A stretch of 64,000 nucleotides of DNA from Rhodococcoides fascians A44A (GTDB lineage: Bacteria; Actinomycetota; Actinomycetes; Mycobacteriales; Mycobacteriaceae), in assembly GCF_000760735.1 (NCBI RefSeq), contig NZ_JMEX01000007.1, positions 283,490 through 347,489 of the forward strand, written 5' to 3'. Made by a program: the position numbers and the translations under genes. Shown here one piece after another: positions 50,459-59,022 of the stretch. Below the pieces are notes generated by a model that saw nothing but the letters and a program-made list of their open reading frames with translations, was not told where the DNA came from and made no database searches. The first letter of the stretch is position 1. The number at the start of each line of letters is the position of its first letter.

Positions 50459-51514
50459 TCAGAGAGAGTGAACGATCTCCTCCCACACGCCTGCTACCAC
50501 GGAGTCCGTCGCGCCGGTCTGGGTGAACAGCACGTGGCAGTGGCCTCGTCGGTCGTAGAGTTCGATGGACGCTGTCGGGCCGCGTACGCCGGAGGTGACG
50601 GTGGCCCAGCATTCGGTGACGTGGGTCAGGTCCACCATCATCCGGCACAGTCCGGACGCGAGTGTCAGGTTGCCGCCGGTCATGCGTGCGGCGATGAGAT
50701 GATCGTGATGTATCTGCATGCATCCCGCGCCCGCGGTGACCATCGTCATGGGAAGTTCGAGGTAGGCGAGGTGCTCGAGCGCGCCCGCGATTGCCGTCGG
50801 ATCGATCTGCCGCGTGCCGAGCGAGGCCAACGCCGGAAGCGCAGCCTGCCGGGCCACGCCGCCGTCGGCGAGGATCGAGTCGAACTGTTGAATCTGGTCG
50901 GCGCCCTCCCACTCGGTGAGAGCGTCCGCGTCGGAGACGGGGGTGCGGGGTCGTGGCACCACCGCGTACGACGGCCGCGTGCGCACCGATCTCAGTGCCT
51001 CGAACGCCAACCTGTCCGATCGGGGCGTCAGATAGCTTGCGTGCGCCGCGAACCCGGTGGTATCGAACATCCTCAAGGTCGGAGGGAGGTACTGATCGGG
51101 GTCGGTGGCAACCGCGGCGTGGAGGCGAGACATGTTCATACGCAGCGAGATTCGATTTTTCGCAGTACGGATCGGTCCGCCGATCTCGGTGGGGACGTCG
51201 TAATGACCGACGTCGTTCATCACCGCCGGTCCCGAGACCGTGATGGCCACGGTCTCGTCGAGCAGGGGCAAGAACTCGGCAACTCCTGCGGCGCCGCCGC
51301 CGATCTGCTCGCCCGAGAAGTCCGGCTTGGTCAGCAGTGCGTCAAGGTCACTGATGGCGGCCGAGTCACCCGCGTCGGTGGGTGCTGCAGCCTCGCAACG
51401 GCATTCACTGTGGCGGCCGCAGGGTCTGCGTGAGCCGCTTGGCAGAGCCGGCGGGCCGGGGGTGGATGTGGGATCGTCGGACCGATCCCCATCCGAACTG
51501 GATGGAGCGGACAT
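50459..51514 (-). CDS. HemS/HmuS-like protein lacking the usual haem-ligand histidine
   Basis: A 351-residue protein with the two-repeat fold of HemS/HmuS/ChuS haem-handling proteins. First repeat: ETVAITVSGPAVMNDVGHYD, then TLRMFDTTGFAAHASYL; second repeat: MTMVTAGAGCMQIHHDHLIA and TASIELYDRRGHCHVLFTQTG. Between them, HemS has a His in DVHQFF that binds haem; here the aligned place reads DQIQQFDSIL, without His. A 60-residue N-terminal tail carries CGRHSECRCE, a possible metal or cluster site. It is the last gene of the operon with the diflavin reductase (53 bases upstream) and the glutamate-synthase-like gene. A non-canonical haem or iron-trafficking role is inferred. Confidence 0.75.
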   Translation of the reverse strand: MSAPSSSDGDRSDDPTSTPGPPALPSGSRRPCGRHSECRCEAAAPTDAGDSAAISDLDALLTKPDFSGEQIGGGAAGVAEFLPLLDETVAITVSGPAVMNDVGHYDVPTEIGGPIRTAKNRISLRMNMSRLHAAVATDPDQYLPPTLRMFDTTGFAAHASYLTPRSDRLAFEALRSVRTRPSYAVVPRPRTPVSDADALTEWEGADQIQQFDSILADGGVARQAALPALASLGTRQIDPTAIAGALEHLAYLELPMTMVTAGAGCMQIHHDHLIAARMTGGNLTLASGLCRMMVDLTHVTECWATVTSGVRGPTASIELYDRRGHCHVLFTQTGATDSVVAGVWEEIVHSL

Positions 51515-51567
51515 GGTGATACTCCTGAGGAAGTACTGCTGTGACGATTTTTTCGGCCCGCGAGGGG

Positions 51568-53355
51568 TCAGTAGACGTCGCGCAGGTAGCGCTTGGCGCG
51601 CTTGAGCTCGGACACGTAGTCCTCGGCCTGATCCGCGGAGCGTCCCCCGTGTTCGGCAATGACGTCGTGCAGCGCGGCGTCGACGTCCTTGGCCATACGA
51701 GTGGCGTCACCGCACACGTAGAAGTGACCGCCCTCCTCCAGCCACGCGTACAGCTCCTTGCCGTTCTCTCGCATGCGGTTCTGCACGTAGACCTTCTCGG
51801 TCTGATCGCGCGAGAAAGCCAGGTCGAGACGGGACAACACGCCGTCGCGAGACAGCGCGTTCAATTCGTCCTCGTAGATGAAATCCGACGCGCGGTGCTG
51901 ATCACCGAAGAAGAGCCAGTTGCGGCCCGATGCGTTGCGCGCGCGCCGTTCGTGAAGGAACGCACGGAACGGCGCGATACCGGTACCGGGTCCGACCATG
52001 ATGACCGGCGCGTCGTCGTCCGACGGTAGCCGGAACGATTTGTTCGCAGAGAGAAACACCCCCGCGCCGTCGCCCTCTCCGACACGGTCCGCGAGGAACG
52101 TCGAGCACACACCGCCGCGGTCACGTTCTGCGGAGCGGTACCGAACGCTGGCGACCGTCAGGTGGACGGTGCCCTCGTGCGCCAGCGGCGACGACGAGAT
52201 CGAGTAGACACGATGCTGCAACGGGCGGAGCAGTTCGAGCAGCTCGGCGGGCTCGATCGTCAGCGCCGGATCGAGCGCGAGAACGTCGAGGACATCTTTG
52301 CCCCAGGTCCAGGCGTCGAGAGACTCGCGGTCACCCGTCTGGAGGACATGCTGGAGTTCGTCGTCGCCCGATCGTTCGGCGATGGCCTCGATGAGGTCCA
52401 TCGACGGCACGCCGATCTCGTAGGAATGCGTCAAGAGTTCGTCGAGACGCTGCTCGGAGCCCTTGACCGTGACCGTCGTGTCCGGGTCCACGCTGAGCCG
52501 CCCGATCAGTGCGTCGACGAGTTCCGGGTGGTTGACCGGCTTGACGCCCAGTCCGTCGCCTGCCTCGTACGTCAGGCCGCTGTCACCCAACGAGAACGCG
52601 TAGTGACGGACTTCCTTCGACGACTGCGGCCCGGAGAGAACGCGATTGGCGAGGACGGTGGCGCGGTACGGGTTCTTCCGGTTCCACGGTGACCGCTTGG
52701 AGGCACTTTTCGCGGGCTTCGCTGCAGGTGCTTCGGGCGGTGCAGATGCAGGAGCCCCGCCGCCGTCGACCGATGCGATGGAGGGGACTGCGCCGGCCAG
52801 CCATGCTGCGGCCGCGTCCTCGTAGTCGACGTCGCAATCCAGACGGTCGGCCGTCCGGGTCGCCCCGAGTGCTTCCAGTCGTGAGTCGATGTCTCGTCCC
52901 GCCTTACAGTATCCGTCGTAGCTCGTGTCGCCCAGTGCGAGGACCGCGAAGTACAGCCCTTCCAGTCTAGGTGCACTGTCGGCGGCAACAGCATCCCAGA
53001 ATAGCTGGGCGTTGTCCGGCATCTCGCCTTCGCCGTATGTAGATGTCACAACGATCAGGCGACGCATGGCCGCCAACGCGTTCATGTCCACCGCGTCCAG
53101 CGACCCGACATGAGGGTCGAGCCCGTGCTGTCGGGCCAGGTCGGCGGCGTCCTGAGCAAGCGCTTCGGCGTTTCCGGTCTGGCTGCCGTACAGAATCTGC
53201 AGCGGGACCGCAGCGGCTACCGAGGCAGTGTCCGGCTGCGCGGCGGAACCGGTGGGCATCGCCAGTCGTGAATGGAGTCCCGCCAGGAAACCGGACAACC
53301 AGGCGCGCTGATCTCCGGTGAACGGCGCGTCCTCGGGAATGTAGGGAATGAGCAC
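51568..53355 (-). CDS. NADPH-dependent diflavin reductase (CysJ/sulfite reductase alpha-like)
   Basis: A 595-residue flavoprotein with an N-terminal flavodoxin (LQILYGSQTGNAEALAQDAA; TSTYGEGEMPDN; VLALGDTSYDGYCKAG), a connecting FAD domain (RVYSISSSP; GVCSTFLADRV) and an NADPH domain (IMVGPGTGIAPFRAFLHERR; YVCGDATRMAKDVDAAL; ending YLRDVY). It carries electrons from NADPH through FAD and FMN to a partner. No sulfite reductase haemoprotein gene is near; instead the partners are the glutamate-synthase-like protein (20 bases upstream) and the HemS-like protein (downstream). GTG 53355 is chosen as the family start. Confidence 0.9.
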   Translation of the reverse strand: MLIPYIPEDAPFTGDQRAWLSGFLAGLHSRLAMPTGSAAQPDTASVAAAVPLQILYGSQTGNAEALAQDAADLARQHGLDPHVGSLDAVDMNALAAMRRLIVVTSTYGEGEMPDNAQLFWDAVAADSAPRLEGLYFAVLALGDTSYDGYCKAGRDIDSRLEALGATRTADRLDCDVDYEDAAAAWLAGAVPSIASVDGGGAPASAPPEAPAAKPAKSASKRSPWNRKNPYRATVLANRVLSGPQSSKEVRHYAFSLGDSGLTYEAGDGLGVKPVNHPELVDALIGRLSVDPDTTVTVKGSEQRLDELLTHSYEIGVPSMDLIEAIAERSGDDELQHVLQTGDRESLDAWTWGKDVLDVLALDPALTIEPAELLELLRPLQHRVYSISSSPLAHEGTVHLTVASVRYRSAERDRGGVCSTFLADRVGEGDGAGVFLSANKSFRLPSDDDAPVIMVGPGTGIAPFRAFLHERRARNASGRNWLFFGDQHRASDFIYEDELNALSRDGVLSRLDLAFSRDQTEKVYVQNRMRENGKELYAWLEEGGHFYVCGDATRMAKDVDAALHDVIAEHGGRSADQAEDYVSELKRAKRYLRDVY

Positions 53356-53375
53356 TGAACTTTCCGTCTCTCTCG

Positions 53376-56300
53376 TCAGGACACCAGGTCGGGGACGGAT
53401 CGCACGGCGAACAATTCGTCGAAGTTCGGTAGCGATCCGAGCTTGGCGCGGTTCTTGGCGTCCTGGTAGATGATCCAGCCGTAGGTGGCCGGGCTGTCGG
53501 AACCGCGCACGTTTCTCGCGGTCAGGGCCTGCTTGTAGTCGTCGACGCGCTTGTGACCGACGAGGGCAGCCAACTGCTCGTCCTCGTACCCACCCAGCAC
53601 GTCCTTCGCGTAGGCGGTCAGCCGGTGAACGAGCGCGAAGTCCTCGGTCAGCACGAGGTTTCGTGCTGCCTTGTGCACGGCCGGGTCGTCGATCGCGCTG
53701 GAACCGGGCACTCGGGTGAGCGCGACCTCGTGCGCGTAGTGCATCACCGTGTACTGGTTCAACAGCGCGTACACGGTGTCGGTATCGGTTTCGCCGTATC
53801 CCGGCACCGATCCGCCGAGCACCGGAGTGCCCTCTCGCAGGCTGAGCTTGTAGGACCGGACCTGCTGGGTTGCCAGCGAGCCCGCGAGCTCGTCGAGCAG
53901 CTCCTTCCGGGTTTTCGCGGCAAGGATCGCGTCGCTGTCCTGGTAGAGCTGCAGCGCCCGCGGCATCGCGTAGACGAAGCGATGCTGCTCCACCTCCCAG
54001 TTCTGCAGCAACCGTGTCGCGGAGGCCGACCCGGTGGCCTCGACGTGCCACTCGAGCAGCATTCGAACGGCGACGGTGTGAATGGCTGCCTGCTCGTCGT
54101 CCGCCGTGATGGATCCGAGGATCACCGAGTCGGCACTCGCACGGAGAGGCAACAGACGGTTCGGGTCGTACTGATAGAAGAATCCGCCGCTCATGCCGTT
54201 GCAGACACCCTTGCCGAACCCGCCGAGATTCAGAATGGCGCCGCCGGTCATGTACTCGGCCGCGAAGTCACCCACGCCTTCGACGACGGCGGTGGCTCCG
54301 GAGTTCCGCACGCCGAAGCGGTCGCCCGATTCACCTTCCACGAATGCCCGTCCACCGGTCGCGCCGAAGAGCGCGAAGTTTCCGATGAGAACGTTGCCGC
54401 CCGCTTCGGGTGATCCGCCGCCGGGCGAGCGGACGATCACCGTGCCGCCGTTCATGGACTTGCCGACTCCGTCGTTGCAGGTGCCGGTGTGATCCATGAC
54501 GACTCCGTCGTTGCAGAAGGCGGCGAACGAGAGGCCCGCCGCGCCGTACGTGGACACCAGGGCCGTGCCCGGCGCCAGGTATCGCCGGCCGCGGTCGTCG
54601 ACGAGCACCGAGGGCATGGCGTCGGTCACCGACGTCGGGAGTTCGTGGTTGAGAAGGCGTTCGATGTCGATGGACAGTTGCCCGCCGACGCTCTTGTTCA
54701 GGTTGCCCAGGTGCGTTCGGCCGCCGGGCGCGACCGTGCGTGCGCGGTCGTCGATCAGGGCGGTGCGGACTTCGGCCATCAGCATGTCGTCGATGCCGTA
54801 TTCGCGTTCGAGGTAGACGGGGTCGGTGACGACGGATTCGGGAACGACGGTCAGCATCGAGTGCAGGTCCAGCGCACCCACCGTTGCCGCATGGTCGACG
54901 AGGTGCAGAAGATCGGTGCGGCCGCGGGCGTGCCGCAACGACGGCATACCCAGCTCGGCGAGCAACTCTCGGACTTCGTGCGCGATGTTGAGCAGGTACT
55001 GCGCCATCGATCGAGGGTCACCGTCGAACACCTCGGGATTGGTCGTCAATCCTGCTGGGCACTTGACGTTGCAATTCTTCGCCATGACGCAGCCCATCAT
55101 CATCAGCGCCGTGGTGCCGAACTCGAAGCTGTCGCCACCGAGCAACGCCGAGGTGACGACGTCACGACCGGTCTGGTGGGCTCCCGAACATCGGAGGATC
55201 ACTTTCTGGCGAAGTCCGTTGGCGCACAGAGCCTGGTGCACTTCCGCGAGGCCGATCTCCGCGGCGCGTCCGGCGTACTTCAGGCTCGTGACGGACGCCG
55301 CCCCGGTTCCGCCGGTGTTGCCGGCGATGTTGATGACGTCCGCACCTGCTTTCGCCACGCCGACGGCGATGGTGCCGATCCCCTCGGACGAGACGAGCTT
55401 CACGATCACGCGTACGCGCGCGGCCTTGCAGTCGTGGATCAACTGCGCGAGGTCCTCGATCGAATACGTGTCGTGATGCGGTGGGGGAGACACAAGTTCG
55501 ACGCCGGGTGTGCCGCTGCGGGCCGCGGCGATGTCGACGGTGACCTTGGGGGCAGGCAGCTGTCCGCCCTCGCCGGGTTTGGCGCCCTGACCGATCTTGA
55601 TCTCGATTTCCTCGAGCATCGGATCGGCCAGATAGCCGGCCCAGATGCCGAAGCGTCCCGAGGCGAATTGTTTGATGCGAGAGGCGCGGACGGTCCCGTA
55701 GCGCGACAGATGCTCTCCGCCTTCGCCGCTGTTGGACATCGCGCCGACCATGTTGGTTCCGTGCGCGACGGCTTCGTGCGCATTGGCGTTGAGAGCCCCG
55801 TGACTCATCGCGCCCGACGCGAGCAACGGTGTGATCGCACTTGCCTTCTGCACCTCGGACAAGGGGATCGACGCAGGCGCCGCACCCAGTTTTCCGAGGA
55901 ACAGCGACGCTCGGCCGCGGGAGGTCACGATCACCGTGTCCCCGTCGATGCGACTCGTGGCCTCGTCGCCGAAGAGAAGACCGAGACCATCACCGAGCAG
56001 ATGCGCACGCGCCGGGTTGGTACGCGCAGGGTCGGTACGCAGCGTCAGTGCGAACTCGGTGTCCGACACGGCGTCGACCTGCAGGCCGCGGACGACAATG
56101 CCCGTGTTGCCCTCGATGTCGAAGCGGCCGAGCTCGAGCGCGAACTCCTGCGCCGACGAACAGTCCGACACGTCGGCCGGCGTGGCCAACACGTCGCGCA
56201 GTGCTGCCGGTCGACGCGAGCGCTCGTCGTGCATCGACCGTACGAACGACCGGTAGTCGCCCGTCACCTCGAACGCGTCGATCTGTTCGTCGGTCAACCG

Positions 56301-58844
56301 GTCGAAACTCGTCGACGCGTACGCCTCGGCGCCGAGACCGAACGCGTCACCCAGCCTGGTGATGGTCAGCAGCCGCAGTGCATCGGTCTGCGTCGCATCG
56401 GCTTCGGTACCGGCGAAGGCGATCTTCTCCTTGGTCATGTCGACGAATCCACGAACCGACGTGGCCCCGAACGAATGGCCTGCGCCGTCGGCGCGTTCCT
56501 TGAACAACCCCAGGTTCGGCAGGTCGCTCTCGCTCGCCGCGCTACGGGCGTGGGCATGCCAGTGCGCGACACCCGCGGCGATCGCGCGGAACCCGACGCC
56601 GCCCACCGGGGACTTCATGTTCGGGAACCACTGCGACAGAACGGGATCCGATGTGTCGAGGAAGTTCGGTTCGAAGAACTCACCGCCGATGTAGCTCTCC
56701 ACGGTGCACAGGCCGACGCGTCCCATCGTCTTCATCAACGACTTCTCGGCCGCCTTCACGAACTTGGCGAACGCCACGTCCGGGTCGGCACCGAACTTGT
56801 CCTCGGCTCGCAACCGCACCGTCAGTGGATGAACCGCGGCAGCGCCGAACCCCAGCACGAGTGCGACATGGTGAGACGAGGAGATCTGGCCACTCTCCAC
56901 CACCAGCGACACCCGTAATCGGACACCCGCTGCGATCAACCGTTCGTTGACGAACGCCACAACGGCAATCACCGGGAGTGCAGCGTTGTCCCGAGTGATG
57001 TCTCGGTCGCTGAGCACGGCGATACCGCCGTCACGGGCGAACCGAACGACCGAATCGGCCAGCGAATTCACGGCCTTCACGAGCGCGCGTTCGTTGGCCT
57101 CGCTGTCGGTGTCGATCGACCGGTACGTCATGTCGAACCGTGCGACCGGGGTATGCGGCTGTTCGGTGATCCGGCGCAGATCCGTGTGCGAGAGCAGGGG
57201 ACTGGGCACGACGACCTGGCGGGAAACGGGGCCACCGACATTGGGTTTCGGCCCCAGCGACACCCGAAGCGTCATTCCGTCGGCCTCGCGAATGCTGTCG
57301 AGCGGAGGGTTGGTCACCTGCGCGAATCGCTGCGAGAAGTACTTCGCCATCCCGCCTTCGCGGTCGGTGAGAGCGTTGATCGCGTTGCCGTATCCCATCG
57401 CCGAGACGCGTTCGACCCCGCTCGCCAGCATCGGATCCATCAGGAACTTGAAGCTTTCCTGATCCAGCGAATACGCCACGTAACGCTGATGACGTTCCAG
57501 ATCGCCCGCATAGGCGTCGGCGACGGAGTCGGTGGCGTCCAGATCGTCGATGCCGACGCGCGCGGCTGCGAGCAGAGCGGTGTAATCGCGATCGACAGCG
57601 AGCTTTTCGAAGGCTTCGCGGGTGTAGTAGGTGTGCTTGTCGCGGTGATCGAAGTAGATCATTCCGCCGGCTTCGACGCGACCACGATGCGTGATGGTCT
57701 CGGGTGGGAACCGAACCTGGCCGGCTTCGGAGAAGGCGCACAGGTAGTCGTTCGTTTCCACCGTCCGGAGGGGACGAAGTCCCAAGCGGTCCAGACGTGC
57801 GCCGATCACCGTGCCGTCGCCGAACACCACCGCAGCCGGTCCGTCGTTCTTCTCCTCGTACAGCGAGAAGTACTCGAACATCGCTCGGACCCGAGGCGAG
57901 AGCGTGTAGTCGTTCTCCCACGCCGGAGGCATCATCGACACGACGGCCGTGACCAGTTCCACGTTGTCCTCGACGACGCGGGCCTGCACGGTCTGGTCCA
58001 GGCGGCAACTGTCGGACTGGCCGGGCGGGCGCACGATGGCGCGACGCTTGGCGCTTGCCACCGCTGCTTCCGCGAGGCGATTCTTCTTGTCGGTGTTCAA
58101 CTCTCCGTTGTGCGCCATGAACCGGAACGGCTGCGCCATGGTCGGATGTGGATCGGTGTTGGTGGAGAAGCGGGTGTGGAAGAAGATCGTGTGGACCGAA
58201 TGCTCCGGGTCGACGAGGTCGCAGAAATAGGGAATGACCTCGTCGGAGTTCAGCCGGCCTTTGAGTACCTGCGTCCGTGCGCTGAGCGACAGCGGATACA
58301 GCCCGGCCAGTGCCGGGGTGGTGTACGCGATCGATTCGATGTGCAGCAGTGCCTCGTGAATCAGCCGATCGATGGCTGCGGGTTCGGGCCGGGGACGAGG
58401 TACCTCCCAGATCCACTGACGAACGGGACGTTGATATTTCACGGCCGCGGGACGAATGGCGTCGTTGTTCACCGGAACATCGCGGACAGTGAGCGGGGTG
58501 AATCCGCGATCGATCATGGCGCGGTGGATCAGTTCGACCGCTCGTGCATGCTGCGACTCGTCGTCGGGGAGAAAGAAGTTGCCCACAGCGAATCGGCCGA
58601 GTTCGAGAGTCCGACGGTCGGTGACGCGTCGAAAGAAGTCGACGGACAGGTCGAGGGACACACCGCCACCGTCGCCGACACCCTCGGCGGACATGCCGCC
58701 TCGGTGCGGCACCGAGCACAGCGCCTCACGAGCCTTGATCAGCACGTCGTGGGACTGAACGCCGTCCTTGCGCGTGATGAAGCCGACCCCGCAGCTGTCG
58801 GAATCCAGCGACGGATCGTACAGACCGATGGACTTCTCGTGCAT
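53376..58844 (-). CDS. Long glutamate-synthase-like protein (GltB paralogue with C-terminal extension)
   Basis: An 1822-residue relative of the glutamate synthase large subunit (usually about 1500). Class II glutaminase domain: catalytic Cys18 in SCGVGFITR after a 17-residue propeptide, HTRFSTNTDPHPTMAQ and AHNGELNTDKK. FMN domain: GEGGEHLSRYG (near 1040), GQGAKPGEGGQLP, SPPPHHDTYSIEDLAQLIHD. The 3Fe-4S cysteines (1252, 1258, 1262) are spaced x5, x3 instead of the usual x5, x4. GXGXG domain about 1440-1560; from about 1660 comes a 160-residue extension I cannot identify. No gltD is present; a diflavin reductase follows 20 bases later. GGGAGAGGG precedes the ATG. An iron-box promoter lies upstream. 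Confidence 0.85.
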   Translation of the reverse strand: MHEKSIGLYDPSLDSDSCGVGFITRKDGVQSHDVLIKAREALCSVPHRGGMSAEGVGDGGGVSLDLSVDFFRRVTDRRTLELGRFAVGNFFLPDDESQHARAVELIHRAMIDRGFTPLTVRDVPVNNDAIRPAAVKYQRPVRQWIWEVPRPRPEPAAIDRLIHEALLHIESIAYTTPALAGLYPLSLSARTQVLKGRLNSDEVIPYFCDLVDPEHSVHTIFFHTRFSTNTDPHPTMAQPFRFMAHNGELNTDKKNRLAEAAVASAKRRAIVRPPGQSDSCRLDQTVQARVVEDNVELVTAVVSMMPPAWENDYTLSPRVRAMFEYFSLYEEKNDGPAAVVFGDGTVIGARLDRLGLRPLRTVETNDYLCAFSEAGQVRFPPETITHRGRVEAGGMIYFDHRDKHTYYTREAFEKLAVDRDYTALLAAARVGIDDLDATDSVADAYAGDLERHQRYVAYSLDQESFKFLMDPMLASGVERVSAMGYGNAINALTDREGGMAKYFSQRFAQVTNPPLDSIREADGMTLRVSLGPKPNVGGPVSRQVVVPSPLLSHTDLRRITEQPHTPVARFDMTYRSIDTDSEANERALVKAVNSLADSVVRFARDGGIAVLSDRDITRDNAALPVIAVVAFVNERLIAAGVRLRVSLVVESGQISSSHHVALVLGFGAAAVHPLTVRLRAEDKFGADPDVAFAKFVKAAEKSLMKTMGRVGLCTVESYIGGEFFEPNFLDTSDPVLSQWFPNMKSPVGGVGFRAIAAGVAHWHAHARSAASESDLPNLGLFKERADGAGHSFGATSVRGFVDMTKEKIAFAGTEADATQTDALRLLTITRLGDAFGLGAEAYASTSFDRLTDEQIDAFEVTGDYRSFVRSMHDERSRRPAALRDVLATPADVSDCSSAQEFALELGRFDIEGNTGIVVRGLQVDAVSDTEFALTLRTDPARTNPARAHLLGDGLGLLFGDEATSRIDGDTVIVTSRGRASLFLGKLGAAPASIPLSEVQKASAITPLLASGAMSHGALNANAHEAVAHGTNMVGAMSNSGEGGEHLSRYGTVRASRIKQFASGRFGIWAGYLADPMLEEIEIKIGQGAKPGEGGQLPAPKVTVDIAAARSGTPGVELVSPPPHHDTYSIEDLAQLIHDCKAARVRVIVKLVSSEGIGTIAVGVAKAGADVINIAGNTGGTGAASVTSLKYAGRAAEIGLAEVHQALCANGLRQKVILRCSGAHQTGRDVVTSALLGGDSFEFGTTALMMMGCVMAKNCNVKCPAGLTTNPEVFDGDPRSMAQYLLNIAHEVRELLAELGMPSLRHARGRTDLLHLVDHAATVGALDLHSMLTVVPESVVTDPVYLEREYGIDDMLMAEVRTALIDDRARTVAPGGRTHLGNLNKSVGGQLSIDIERLLNHELPTSVTDAMPSVLVDDRGRRYLAPGTALVSTYGAAGLSFAAFCNDGVVMDHTGTCNDGVGKSMNGGTVIVRSPGGGSPEAGGNVLIGNFALFGATGGRAFVEGESGDRFGVRNSGATAVVEGVGDFAAEYMTGGAILNLGGFGKGVCNGMSGGFFYQYDPNRLLPLRASADSVILGSITADDEQAAIHTVAVRMLLEWHVEATGSASATRLLQNWEVEQHRFVYAMPRALQLYQDSDAILAAKTRKELLDELAGSLATQQVRSYKLSLREGTPVLGGSVPGYGETDTDTVYALLNQYTVMHYAHEVALTRVPGSSAIDDPAVHKAARNLVLTEDFALVHRLTAYAKDVLGGYEDEQLAALVGHKRVDDYKQALTARNVRGSDSPATYGWIIYQDAKNRAKLGSLPNFDELFAVRSVPDLVS

Positions 58845-58973
58845 CTATCGACCCTCTCCCTGTCCGGGCGCAGGCGGGCGAAGAGTCGGATCCGCCGTGC
58901 GCAGAATCGACGGCGTGACGCCGTCAGGGCAGGGCGTCGCTGCTTCGATGAAGCGGCACCCGGAGAGGTCAGA

Positions 58974-59001
58974 CTACTAAGATAAGGCTAGCCTTTGTCA
59001 A
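58974..59001 (-). promoter_or_regulatory. Promoter with IdeR/DtxR-like iron box in the spacer
   Basis: On the minus strand TTGACA (59001-58996) and TAGTAG (58979-58974) are 16 bases apart. The spacer holds AAGGCTAGCCTT (58984-58995), a perfect 12-base palindrome; the 19-mer 58978-58996 matches the IdeR consensus TTAGGTTAGSCTAACCTAA at 13 positions. A repressor bound here would block the polymerase when iron is plentiful. It is 130 bases before the glutamate-synthase-like gene. Confidence 0.65.
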
Positions 59002-59022
59002 TTCGCCTGGACAGCTCGATCA

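Noticed and set aside
54489..56918. An 809-codon plus-strand open frame opposite the glutamate-synthase-like gene
   Set aside because: It is an antisense shadow of high-GC coding; the minus strand has clear family motifs throughout.
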